A stretch of DNA of 64,000 nucleotides from Deltaproteobacteria bacterium (GTDB taxonomy: Bacteria; Myxococcota_A; Polyangia; DRWM01; JAAZOP01). The notes beneath the pieces were generated by a model. It was not told the origin of the DNA. It saw nothing but the letters and a program-made list of their open reading frames with translations, and made no database searches. The stretch is from NCBI GenBank assembly GCA_016218765.1, contig JACRCZ010000019.1, positions 1 through 64,000 of the forward strand, read 5' to 3'. This document shows positions 51,866-59,863 of this stretch, piece after piece. Positions within the stretch are counted from its first letter, which is position 1. Each line of letters starts with the position of its first letter. The translations under genes were made by a program, and so were the position numbers.

Positions 51866-52661
51866 GTGCGCCGACGACGACGTCGGCCCGGTCGATAGCG
51901 GGGGCGACGCCGACGTCCCGGCGGACACGGCGGGGGAGGCGGACACGCCGCCCGAGATCGCCGACGACGGGGGCGCTCCGGACGAGTCCACGGACGACGG
52001 GACGGACGCTCCTGTTGACACGGCGGACGATGGCAGCGGCTGCCCGTCGGACCCGCCGGTCGCGGACGAGACGTTGGGGGCCGGTCCGGACCCGGAGGGC
52101 GGGGTGTTCACGATGGACGAGGCGCTCGACGGGCTGCCCGCGGGGGACGGTCCGTTGCGGGCGATCATCCGCACGGAGCACGGTGACCTGACCTGCACGC
52201 TGGAGCCGGAGCTGGTCCCCAACGCGGTCGCGAACTTCGTCGGGTTGGCGCGCGGGCGGCGCCCGTGGCTCGACCCCGCCGCGGACGTCTGGGTCAAGCG
52301 GCGTTTCTACGACGGGCTGCTCTTCCACCGCATCATCGACGATTTCATGATCCAGGGGGGCGATCCGCTGGGGACCGGCTATGGTGGGCCGGGGTACCGG
52401 TTCGACGACGAAATCACGACGCTGCGGCACGCCGCAGGGACGCTGGCCTACGCCAACTCGGGTCCGGACACGAACGGCAGCCAGTTCTACATCACCGAGG
52501 TAGCGACGGGATGGCTCGACGACGGCTACACGATCTTCGGCTCGTGCGGGCCGCTCCCGGTGATCCAGGAATTGGCGGCGGTCCCGACGAATGCCTCCGA
52601 CCGCCCGCTGACCGACGTACACATGCTTTCCGTCGAGATCACCCGCTGTCCGCTGCCGTAG
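51807..52661 (+). CDS. Peptidyl-prolyl isomerase (cyclophilin type) lipoprotein
   Basis: A 284-residue lipoprotein whose signal peptide is nearly the same as that of the metalloprotease. After it come about 60 acidic residues (Asp/Ala/Gly/Glu linker) and a cyclophilin-type prolyl isomerase domain. The active-site Arg lies in YDGLLFHRIIDDFMIQGGDP, with GYRFDDE and ANSGPDTNGSQFYIT following. It probably folds or releases exported proteins at the envelope. The start is fixed by the GAGGAGG site and the duplicated cassette. It is followed 22 bases later by another lipoprotein gene. Confidence 0.92.
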   Translation: MNRRARMILVGLAACAGWLGCADDDVGPVDSGGDADVPADTAGEADTPPEIADDGGAPDESTDDGTDAPVDTADDGSGCPSDPPVADETLGAGPDPEGGVFTMDEALDGLPAGDGPLRAIIRTEHGDLTCTLEPELVPNAVANFVGLARGRRPWLDPAADVWVKRRFYDGLLFHRIIDDFMIQGGDPLGTGYGGPGYRFDDEITTLRHAAGTLAYANSGPDTNGSQFYITEVATGWLDDGYTIFGSCGPLPVIQELAAVPTNASDRPLTDVHMLSVEITRCPLP

Positions 52662-52683
52662 CGGGGAGCCGGCCGGAGCGCTC

Positions 52684-53361
52684 ATGAGCCCACGCCGCCT
52701 GCTCGCCGCTTCCGTCGCCCTCGCCCTGGGCGCGACGGGGTGCATCGCGATGGCGCAGGGTGTCGGGCCGGTTCCGCGGCCCGGCGGGGGCGAAGGAATC
52801 CACGCGGCGCTGGCCGCCGGCGGGGGACCCGGACGGGGCACGGTCCAGACGGCGCTCGGCGCCGTCCTGCCGGCCGCCGACTGGTTCGCGGCCGACGTGA
52901 CGCTCCTGGTCAACGGCGTCTACCAGTCGGACAACGACGGCCTGCGCGCCAAGCAGGAACTGACGGTGAACTGGGGCCTGTGGCCTCTCCTGTCGGGCAT
53001 CTTCTACATGGGGCCCGTCGATCTGCGCCTCAGCCTCTTCGGCATCGGCGGCGGCGGGCCCGAGGGTCCGGGCGGCTATATGGGCCACGCGAGCGGCACC
53101 TTGGGGCTGCGCATCGACGAGGTCCGTGCGTTGTGGGCGGGGTTCTCGGCCCAGGCCGTCTTCGGCTGTTGCAACGGCGAGTACGACGCGGTCTCGTACC
53201 AGGTCCCCGTCGGCCTCGTCTTCGAACGCGTGGCGCTCGGCGGAGGGTGGGACTTGGCCTTCGCCCTCGAGGCGCTCTGGTCGCGCGAGACGATCGACGG
53301 TCGGGCGGCGGACGCGATCTCGCTCCTGCTGCACGTGCTCACGGAGTGGGTCGAGACCTGA
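52684..53361 (+). CDS. Hypothetical lipoprotein or exported beta-rich protein
   Basis: A 225-residue protein with a signal peptide (MSPRRLLAASVALALGATGC, lipobox ATGC). The mature part is Gly-rich with alternating strand segments such as WFAADVTLLVNGVYQ and VDLRLSLFGIGGG, and VPVGLVFERVALGGGWDLAFALEALW at the end, suggesting a small barrel or a barrel-like fold. No family recognised. It starts 22 bases after the cyclophilin gene, so the two are likely co-transcribed. Confidence 0.6.
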   Translation: MSPRRLLAASVALALGATGCIAMAQGVGPVPRPGGGEGIHAALAAGGGPGRGTVQTALGAVLPAADWFAADVTLLVNGVYQSDNDGLRAKQELTVNWGLWPLLSGIFYMGPVDLRLSLFGIGGGGPEGPGGYMGHASGTLGLRIDEVRALWAGFSAQAVFGCCNGEYDAVSYQVPVGLVFERVALGGGWDLAFALEALWSRETIDGRAADAISLLLHVLTEWVET

Positions 53362-53382
53362 CGGCGTTGGCGCGCGGGGCGG

Positions 53383-55812
53383 TCAGAACTTGCGGCCGCC
53401 TGAGCGGCCGCCGCCGCCGAACGACCTGCCGCCCGAACGGCCGCCGCCGCCGAACGAGCCTCCGCCGGATCGGTGGCTGCCGCCGAAGAAGCCGCCGCCG
53501 CGGTGGCTGGAGTAGCCGATGCGCCCCGCGCGGCGGCCCCACGAGGACTCGACGTGGGTCGACCAGCCGCCGTAGCGCAGCCGCTGCTCCTGCGCCGCCG
53601 CCTCCGCCGCCGCCCGGATGCGCTCCTGCTCGGCGTCCCATGCCCGCCGGCGTTCCGCGACGCCCGTGTTCCACGACCCGAGCACCTCGCGCAGGCGCTC
53701 CAGGCGCTCGAGCCATCCCACCGGCCTGCCCTGCGCGAGCGTCGCTTCCTGACGCAGCGCTTCGAACAGGGCGTCGCCGCGCTGGAGGGGATGAACGGCA
53801 GCGTAGCCGGTCCCGACGAGCTGCTGCTCGCACGCGGCGCGCCGGGCCGCCATCGTCTCCAGCAGGCGCGTGGCGTCGTCCTTCGCCGCGACCAGCGAGC
53901 CCAGGACGCGGACCAGATCGTCCAGGTTGCCCAGCGCCTCGCCGTGCTCGCGCACCGCGGCCCCCGCCTGCGCCTCGGCGCCGACGTGGTCCTTCGCGGC
54001 CAGCCGCTTTCGCGCGTCGGCGAGCGCGGCCTCGGCCTGCTCGACGTCCAGCGTCGCCTCCCCGACCTCGCGCCACGCCGGCGCCAGCGACAGCGCGTCG
54101 TGCTCGGCGGCGAGCTTCGCGATGGCGGACTGCGCCTCCTGGAGCTGCCGTCGCAGGCCGCCGACCTTCGGCTCCGCCTCGCGCACCGCGTCCGCCGCGC
54201 GCTCGACGCTGCGGCGGAGCGCCTGCTTGCGCGCCGCGACGTCGCGCCACGCCGCGACCGCCTTAGCCGCCGCGGCCACCGCGGCGTCCAGGTCGTCCGC
54301 CTCCTGGAGCACCTGCGACAGCTCGCCCGTCGCGCGTTCGGCCGCCGCGACCGCCACCGCCGGGTCGCGTTCCGGGTCGGAGATCACCGTGTCCAGATCG
54401 TCGACGGCAAGGGCGAGCGCCTCCTCGCGCGCCTGCGCCAGCGGCGAGCTGGTATCGACGAGCGACTGCACGTCGGCTTCCAGCTCGGCCTCCGCCGAGA
54501 GCAGGCGGTGCAGGTCCTGCAGGTAGGCGACGGGGTCGGCGGTGCGCAGGGCGTCGAGGCGCGACCATTCGGCCTCCGGCGCGGTTGCCAGCGGATGGCC
54601 GTCGAGCCAACTGCGCGAGAGGCCCGCGCCGTCCAGCGTCCGGCGCATGGTTTCCAGGTCGTCCGCGGGGAAATCCTGGCGCGCGGTGCGGAACGAGGAT
54701 TCCACGGCGTTGCGGAGGCGCTGCCAGCCGTCCCGCGCCAGCGAGTACTTCGTCTCCAGCTCCGACATGAACGCCGCGGGCTCGATCCGCACGGTGCGCT
54801 CGGCGGGCTCGAACAGCTTGTGCTGCGTCTCGCCCGTGCGCAGCTCGAACGGCTCGTCCAGCGCCTCCGTCGCCGACTCGGGGGCCCGCGCGTCGAGCCA
54901 TCCCGCCGCGCGGACCTTCGCGACGCACGACTGCAGGTGCCGCTCTAGTCCCTCGAGGCCGAGCGCGATGGAATCGAGGAGCCGGGTGACCTCGTCGTAC
55001 AGCTCCAGGGTCCGGGGTCCCTTGACGCGGAGCTGGACGATCGAGTCGCGGATCTCCTGATCGATGCGGAACTCGGCCCACTCGCGCTCGGCATTCTCGA
55101 GCTTCGCCGCCCGCTCCGCGCGCGCCGCCTCGAACACGTCGAGCGCCAGCCGGACCTTCCGCCGGCGTGCCCGGAGCACGAGAGCGACGATGAGCAGCAC
55201 GATCGCCGTCGGGACGAGCACGAGCAGCCAGGTGCGGACGGCCCGGTCGTGCGCAGCGCTCGCGGCGTGTTCCTCGCGCTGCCGGCGCACCGTCTCCGGC
55301 GCCTCGCTCGCGCCGCGCACGAGCCGTGCGAGGGCCTCGTCGAGGTTCCCTGTCTGCGCCACGGGGAGGAAGTGTTCGTCGATCAGGCGCCCCAGCGCCT
55401 CCCCATGCAATCCCAGCTCGCTGTCCCACCGCGAGCCCATGCGCACGCGGACCTCGCGATCGTCCAGGGCGAGGACGATCACGATGTCTTCCGCGGCGTT
55501 GAAGGCGGGGTCGAGCGTCCAGCGGTCCCAGACGTCCTCGATGGCGTCCTCGGTCTCGGAGCTGCGGCCGCGCCCGATCCGCCCGTCCTTCACCTTCTCG
55601 AACACGACGACGAAGACCGGGCGTTTCGCCTCCGACAGCGCCTTCCGGACCGCCGTGGTGCGGAACTCCAGGTCGGGCGGCACGAGGTCGAGGCGGCGGG
55701 CGCGGTCGAAAGCGGGGACTTCGACGGCGCCGGCGGGCGCGGTCGACGCCAGCACCGGCAACACGGCGCAAGCGAGCAGGAGCGGCGCGAGCGGCCTTGG
55801 CTGGGGGTGCAT
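53383..55812 (-). CDS. TPM-domain membrane protein with coiled coils and Gly/Ser-rich tail
   Basis: An 809-residue protein: a Sec signal peptide (cleavage near residue 28), an N-terminal TPM domain (~35-165; VPPDLEFRTTAVRKAL, VFVVVFEKVKDGRIGRGRSSETEDA, IVIVLALDDREVRVRMG), then a TM helix (~193-212, WLLVLVPTAIVLLIVALVL). About 480 residues of charged helices with coiled-coil character follow. The C-terminal 60 residues are Gly/Ser/Arg/Phe repeats (SGGGSFGGGGRSGG, SFGGGGRSGG) like those of TPM-repair/YgcG-type proteins. TPM proteins appear in membrane/photosystem turnover and phosphatase contexts; the role here is unknown. The start has a GGAGGG site. Confidence 0.82.
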   Translation of the reverse strand: MHPQPRPLAPLLLACAVLPVLASTAPAGAVEVPAFDRARRLDLVPPDLEFRTTAVRKALSEAKRPVFVVVFEKVKDGRIGRGRSSETEDAIEDVWDRWTLDPAFNAAEDIVIVLALDDREVRVRMGSRWDSELGLHGEALGRLIDEHFLPVAQTGNLDEALARLVRGASEAPETVRRQREEHAASAAHDRAVRTWLLVLVPTAIVLLIVALVLRARRRKVRLALDVFEAARAERAAKLENAEREWAEFRIDQEIRDSIVQLRVKGPRTLELYDEVTRLLDSIALGLEGLERHLQSCVAKVRAAGWLDARAPESATEALDEPFELRTGETQHKLFEPAERTVRIEPAAFMSELETKYSLARDGWQRLRNAVESSFRTARQDFPADDLETMRRTLDGAGLSRSWLDGHPLATAPEAEWSRLDALRTADPVAYLQDLHRLLSAEAELEADVQSLVDTSSPLAQAREEALALAVDDLDTVISDPERDPAVAVAAAERATGELSQVLQEADDLDAAVAAAAKAVAAWRDVAARKQALRRSVERAADAVREAEPKVGGLRRQLQEAQSAIAKLAAEHDALSLAPAWREVGEATLDVEQAEAALADARKRLAAKDHVGAEAQAGAAVREHGEALGNLDDLVRVLGSLVAAKDDATRLLETMAARRAACEQQLVGTGYAAVHPLQRGDALFEALRQEATLAQGRPVGWLERLERLREVLGSWNTGVAERRRAWDAEQERIRAAAEAAAQEQRLRYGGWSTHVESSWGRRAGRIGYSSHRGGGFFGGSHRSGGGSFGGGGRSGGRSFGGGGRSGGRKF

Positions 55813-55878
55813 GGTCCCTCCGTTCGAGCGACCTCACCACGGCGGGCCCAAGGACGCAAGCCCGCGGTCGACGGCCGC

Positions 55879-56544
55879 TCACCTGCCGGCGCTGGGGAGG
55901 AAGCCTTCCTGGTGGCTGTGGCAGGTGGGGCACCAGTCGGCGTGGTGCGGGGCGCCGTCGCCGCGGTTCGTGTAGTACGTGGTGGCGTCGTGGCAGGCCT
56001 CGCACAGGCCGGTGCCGGCTTCCTCGCCGGTTACGCCGGCGCGCGCCAGACCGTCGGCGCTCGCTCCTTCCGGCGCGGTGACGTGCACGGGCGCGCTGCG
56101 ACCGTCGGTGGTCGTGATCGTCTCGCGCAGCAGGAACGCGTTGGCGCTGCCGTGTGGGTCGTGGCAGGCGGTGCAGGTCGTCGCGAAGAGGTGCGAGCGC
56201 TCGCTGTGGCACGTGGCGCACTCCGGCATCGTCCGGTGCTGCGGTCCGGGCTCCTCCCCCGCTTCGGCGTGGCAGATCGGGCAGTCGAGCACCAGCTCGT
56301 GCGACGAGGGGTTCGCCCACCGCGCCGCCACCTCCACGTGGCACTCCACGCACTCCTCCCCCTCCCCCTCTTCGTCGTCCTCCTCTTCGCACCCCACCCC
56401 ACCCACCAGTACCAGTGCAAGGCACCAGGCCGTGGCGCGAACCAGCCCCGGACGGGAGCACGAAGATCCCGGAACGCGCCCCGCCCGGCCGTCCCGTCCG
56501 GAACCGATAACCGAAAACCGAGAACCAGGAACCTCCCCCTTCAC
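55879..56544 (-). CDS. Six-haem cytochrome c lipoprotein
   Basis: A 221-residue exported electron carrier with six CxxCH haem-attachment motifs at residues 65-69, 88-92, 109-113, 124-128, 181-185 and 205-209. A hydrophobic segment at about 40-51 ends at Cys52 (lipobox-like VGC), giving a lipoprotein anchor, followed by an acidic EEEDDEEGEGEE. The GTG at 56544 overlaps the stop of the GMC oxidoreductase gene (GTGA). The first 35 residues before the hydrophobic core are unusual; residues 4-15 are encoded by the repeat at 56500-56533. It is the likely electron acceptor of the dehydrogenase encoded just upstream. Confidence 0.87.
   Translation of the reverse strand: MKGEVPGSRFSVIGSGRDGRAGRVPGSSCSRPGLVRATAWCLALVLVGGVGCEEEDDEEGEGEECVECHVEVAARWANPSSHELVLDCPICHAEAGEEPGPQHRTMPECATCHSERSHLFATTCTACHDPHGSANAFLLRETITTTDGRSAPVHVTAPEGASADGLARAGVTGEEAGTGLCEACHDATTYYTNRGDGAPHHADWCPTCHSHQEGFLPSAGR
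56500..56533. repeat. AACCGA/GAACC-type repeat at the 5' end of a coding region
   Basis: Units GAACCGATAACC, GAAAACCGAGAACC and AGGAACC lie within the first codons of the cytochrome gene. The same style of AACCGA repeat is known between genes in other bacteria. Here it forms a coding head that has no place in a signal peptide. Confidence 0.5.
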
Positions 56545-58181
56545 GGCCGCGGCCTCCCCGGATCGGCGATGTAGGCCGCCGTCCGCCACGCGAGCGCCTG
56601 CTGCGTCAGCGTGGGATTGAACGCGGTGCTGGTCGGAAAGAGGCCGCCGTCGGCGATCCAGACGTTCTCGACGTCGTGCAGGCGGCCCCACGGGTCCGTG
56701 ACCGACGCGGCGGGGTCCGTCCCCATGCGGGTCGAGCCCAGGATGTGCTTGGTGTCGGGGATGCCCTCCTCGACGTGGAAGTCGAAGCGCAGGACGCTGG
56801 AGGCGCCCGACTCGCGCGCGATTTCTTCCAGCTTCGGCATGTAGCGGTCGACCACGGCCTGGTCGCGCGGGTGCCGGGCGTAGGTGACGCGGGCGACGGG
56901 CTGTCCGTAGACGTCGCGGACGGCGGGGTCGAGGTCGACGCGGTTGTTCCCGACCGGGACGTCTTCGCCGATCATCGTGACGTTGGAGATGCGCCGGAGG
57001 AACGTGCCCTGGGTCATCAGCATCTTGTGCATGGGCCACGGGTAGCGGATGCCCTCTTCGACGGGATGGATCGAGCCTCCCAGCTCGGCGTATCCGCCGC
57101 GGATCCAGTCGAGCGTGCCGTCGGGCTGGGTGAAGTCGGCGAGGGCATGGGTGACGACGCGCCCGCGGTAGGTGCGGATTTCCTCGTCGAAGACGCCGAC
57201 GGCGGAGAAGACGATGTGGAACATGAGGTACCGGCCGACCAGGCCGCTGGAGTTGCCCAGGCCGTCGGGGTGGGACGGGCCGGCCGAGAGCAGCAGCAGG
57301 CGCGGGGTCTCGATCGCGTTGCCGGCCAGGATGACGTGGTCGGCGGTGACGACCTGCTCGACGCCCGCGGAATCGACGTAGCGCACGCCGGTCGCGCGCC
57401 GGCCGGACCCGTCGGTCTCGATGCGCAGCGCGCAGCACTCGGCCAGGAGCGTGAGGTTGCCGGTGCGCAGCGCGTCGTGGACCGCGGTGACGGCGGTCGA
57501 GCCCTTGGCGTTGACGGGGCAGCCGAAGGCGCAGAAGCCGCAGTTCACGCACGCGGGCCGGCCGCGGTAGAAGATCGAGTTGACCGCCATCGGCATCGGG
57601 TGGGGGTGGTAGCCCAGGCGCTCGGCGCCGCGAATGAGCACGGTCGCGCCCTTGGGCTCGTAGCCCGGCGGCATCGGGTACGGTCCTCGGGCCTCCTCGA
57701 ACGGGTTGGTCCCCGCCAAGCCCTGGATGCCGATCAGCTTCTCGGCCTCGTCGAAGTACGGCGCCAGGTCCTCGTAGGTGAGCGGCCAGTCGACGACCTG
57801 GGCACCGTCGACGGCGCCGAAGCGCGAGAGGAAGTCGAGGTCCGCCTGCTGGACGCGGGGGGAGTCGCCGTCGTACTGCACGGTGCCGCCGCCGACACAG
57901 ACGCCCAGCCCCTGCATGTCGCCCATCGGCCGCACCGTCTCGGCGTCGTTCGCGCGGAACGTCCGCGGCTCGATCAGCGGATCCTGGTAGGCGTAGTACC
58001 GTCGCCCGCGCACCTCGTCGTTGCCGAACAGCGAGGCGCGCAGGCGGGAGGTGCCAAGCGTCGGGTAGGGGTTGCGGCCTTTCTCGAGCAGGGCCACCTT
58101 CCAGCCGCGAGAAGCGAGGACGTAGGCCACCACGGGGCCTCCCGCGCCGGCGCCGACGACGACGGCCTGGAAGTCGGCCAT
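56541..58181 (-). CDS. GMC-family FAD-dependent dehydrogenase
   Basis: A 546-residue glucose-methanol-choline-type flavoenzyme. FAD-binding GAGAGGPVVA starts at residue 10 with ALLEKG at the strand end, GGGTVQYDGDSPR, and the C-terminal GSTRMGTDPAASVTDPWGR with DGGLFPTSTAFNPTLT. A Cys cluster CVNCGFCAFGCP lies at about residues 212-223, which may bind an Fe-S cluster as in the large subunits of membrane GMC dehydrogenases. It probably oxidises a sugar or alcohol outside the inner membrane and is exported with the Tat-signal subunit encoded upstream, whose stop is 2 bases away. Substrate unknown. Confidence 0.93.
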   Translation of the reverse strand: MADFQAVVVGAGAGGPVVAYVLASRGWKVALLEKGRNPYPTLGTSRLRASLFGNDEVRGRRYYAYQDPLIEPRTFRANDAETVRPMGDMQGLGVCVGGGTVQYDGDSPRVQQADLDFLSRFGAVDGAQVVDWPLTYEDLAPYFDEAEKLIGIQGLAGTNPFEEARGPYPMPPGYEPKGATVLIRGAERLGYHPHPMPMAVNSIFYRGRPACVNCGFCAFGCPVNAKGSTAVTAVHDALRTGNLTLLAECCALRIETDGSGRRATGVRYVDSAGVEQVVTADHVILAGNAIETPRLLLLSAGPSHPDGLGNSSGLVGRYLMFHIVFSAVGVFDEEIRTYRGRVVTHALADFTQPDGTLDWIRGGYAELGGSIHPVEEGIRYPWPMHKMLMTQGTFLRRISNVTMIGEDVPVGNNRVDLDPAVRDVYGQPVARVTYARHPRDQAVVDRYMPKLEEIARESGASSVLRFDFHVEEGIPDTKHILGSTRMGTDPAASVTDPWGRLHDVENVWIADGGLFPTSTAFNPTLTQQALAWRTAAYIADPGRPRP

Positions 58182-58183
58182 GG

Positions 58184-58987
58184 TCAGCCCTCCTCCGGGT
58201 GGGACATCTCGCGCGCCGTGTAGCCTTCCGGCTGCCGGTCGCCCTCGTAGCCGATCGCCGCCCAGCCCGACAACTCGAAGTTCCCTCCGTACACCGGGTC
58301 GCCGTAGGTCCCCTCCACGGCCTGGCCGTAGGCCAGCTCGACGAAAGCGGCGTCCCCGGCGAGCATCAGAGCCCGGCGCTCGTCGGCCGTGAGCACGGCG
58401 AAGCGCCGGCCGTGCGCCGCCTGCGCCGCGGCATCGAGCGCGTCCAGGCCGGACTCGTACCGTTGCAGGAGGCCGACGACCGGGCCGTTCCACTCGCGTT
58501 CCGGGAGCCCGCGCGAGCCTTCCAGGTGCGTGCGCCAGCGGAGCTCCTCGACGCGGGTGAGCGGCTGGAACCGGGAGAAGTCGTCGTCGCCGCCGTGGCG
58601 CCCGGAGTACGGCCCGCCGGCGAAGATGCGCGGCGGGTCGGCGTCGAAGGCGCCGAGGAGCTGGTCGAGGTACCACGGTGCGCGGGCGAGGATGGCGCCG
58701 GGCGATGCCTCGTCGCCCGGGATGAGGGCGTCCATGAGGGCGCACAGCGCGGCGAAGCGCTCGGGGGAGAGCTTCGTGCCGCGGGGCACGATCCAGCCAT
58801 CGACGGTCGTGGTCTCGCGGGCGTCGCCGCCCGCGTCGCCGCCGTCGCCTTCGTGCTCGTCATCGTCCTCGCGTTCGCCGCAGGCCGCTCCGAGGCCGAC
58901 GACGGGCGTGGCGCAGACCAGGGTGACGGCGCCGCCGAGGAACCTGCGGCGGGTCAGCGTGGGTTGGGGCTTCGGTCGATGGTCCAT
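58184..58987 (-). CDS. Gluconate 2-dehydrogenase subunit 3-like Tat-exported small subunit
   Basis: A 267-residue protein starting with a twin-arginine signal (TRRRFLGGAVTLVCATPVVG), followed by an acidic stretch and the subunit-3 domain: LSPERFAALCALMDALIPGD, FDADPPRIFAGGP, VYGGNFELSGWAAIGYEGD and QPEGYTARE. In known enzymes (gluconate/sorbitol/fructose dehydrogenases) this subunit carries the catalytic GMC subunit through the Tat system and helps attach the cytochrome. GGAGG precedes the ATG. It is the first gene of the dehydrogenase/cytochrome operon and is divergent from the TetR regulator. Confidence 0.92.
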   Translation of the reverse strand: MDHRPKPQPTLTRRRFLGGAVTLVCATPVVGLGAACGEREDDDEHEGDGGDAGGDARETTTVDGWIVPRGTKLSPERFAALCALMDALIPGDEASPGAILARAPWYLDQLLGAFDADPPRIFAGGPYSGRHGGDDDFSRFQPLTRVEELRWRTHLEGSRGLPEREWNGPVVGLLQRYESGLDALDAAAQAAHGRRFAVLTADERRALMLAGDAAFVELAYGQAVEGTYGDPVYGGNFELSGWAAIGYEGDRQPEGYTAREMSHPEEG

Positions 58988-59050
58988 GCAGGCCTCCGCG
59001 GGAAGCGATCCGCATCGACCGGTGGAGAATTGTCAAGATGAACATCGGTA

Positions 59051-59088
59051 TTGACACCTGTGAACCTATGTTCTACCTTTCCGAACAT
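59051..59088 (+). promoter_or_regulatory. tetR promoter with TetR-type operator at the start codon
   Basis: -35 TTGACA (59051-59056), 17-base spacer, -10-like TACCTT (59074-59079), 7 bases before the ATG at 59087. GAACAT elements at 59040-59045 and 59083-59088 face ATGTTC at 59068-59073; ATGTTC-N9-GAACAT spans the -10 and the start codon. GAAC-CTAT-GTTC is a further inverted repeat at 59062-59073. This fits autorepression by the encoded TetR and perhaps control of the divergent dehydrogenase operon. Confidence 0.6.
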
Positions 59089-59863
59089 GCCGTCGAAGAA
59101 GAAGATCGACTGGTTCGGAAGCTCGACGCTGGCGGAATGGGCACAGCTTCCGCGGCACATCCTGGAGCTGGAGGCGCAGGGCGTCGTGACGCGGACGTTC
59201 CGGCGGCTCGATCCCGTCGTCCAGCGACGGGTGGTGGGCGGGATTCTCGAGGAGTCGAAGGCCGCGGGGCCGACGGGGGTGACGCTGCGGGGCGTCGCGG
59301 CGCGGGCCAAGGTGTCGGTGGGGTCGCTCTACAGCTACTTCGGGTCCCGGGAGATGTTGATCCGTTTCGCGGTGGAGCTGTGCGCGCGGTACCTGGTGGA
59401 CCTCATGGCGATGGCGGGTCCATACATGCGGGGCATGCCGCTGCGGGACGGGCTGCGATTGTACCTGGCGACGGGGCTGGAGATGATGGAGGGTGCGGTG
59501 CCGATGATGGAGTTCTTCGGCCGCGCGGCGTACGCGGGGGACGCGGGGCTTCAGGAGCCGGTCGTGCGACCGGTCGCGGACGCGATGCGGGGGGCGTTGC
59601 AGGCAATGCTCGAGGGTGCGCGCGATCGGGGAGAGCTGCGCGCGGGGCTCGACCTCGACGCGACCGTGCGGGTCGTCAACACGCTCCTCCCCGTCGCGGC
59701 CGACAGCCAGCTCCTGCCCCACCTCAACGCGTACCTCCAAACGACGGGGGGCGACGTGGATCGCCCGCGCATGGTGGAGGCGCTGATCCAGCTCGTGGCG
59801 CACGGCATCGCGGCGGAGGCCGGGGCCGCCGGCTCCGGAAGGAAGGGAGGATCGGCGTCATGA
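59087..59863 (+). CDS. TetR-family transcriptional regulator
   Basis: A 258-residue regulator. The helix-turn-helix is near residues 45-90 (GVTLRGVAARAKVSVGSLYSYFGSREMLIRFAVELC), preceded by an unusually long ~40-residue head. The C-terminal ligand-binding region is variable, so the ligand is unknown. It overlaps the next gene (an ABC ATPase) by four bases (ATGA), which suggests it controls this efflux pair. The ATG at 59087 lies directly at the expected transcription start (leaderless); an upstream TTG at 59051 would fall inside the -35 box and is rejected. Confidence 0.88.
   Translation: MPSKKKIDWFGSSTLAEWAQLPRHILELEAQGVVTRTFRRLDPVVQRRVVGGILEESKAAGPTGVTLRGVAARAKVSVGSLYSYFGSREMLIRFAVELCARYLVDLMAMAGPYMRGMPLRDGLRLYLATGLEMMEGAVPMMEFFGRAAYAGDAGLQEPVVRPVADAMRGALQAMLEGARDRGELRAGLDLDATVRVVNTLLPVAADSQLLPHLNAYLQTTGGDVDRPRMVEALIQLVAHGIAAEAGAAGSGRKGGSAS

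Noticed and set aside
59051-59086. TTG start for the TetR gene 12 codons upstream
   Set aside because: The TTG is the first base triplet of the perfect -35 TTGACA, so the upstream codons are promoter, not coding.
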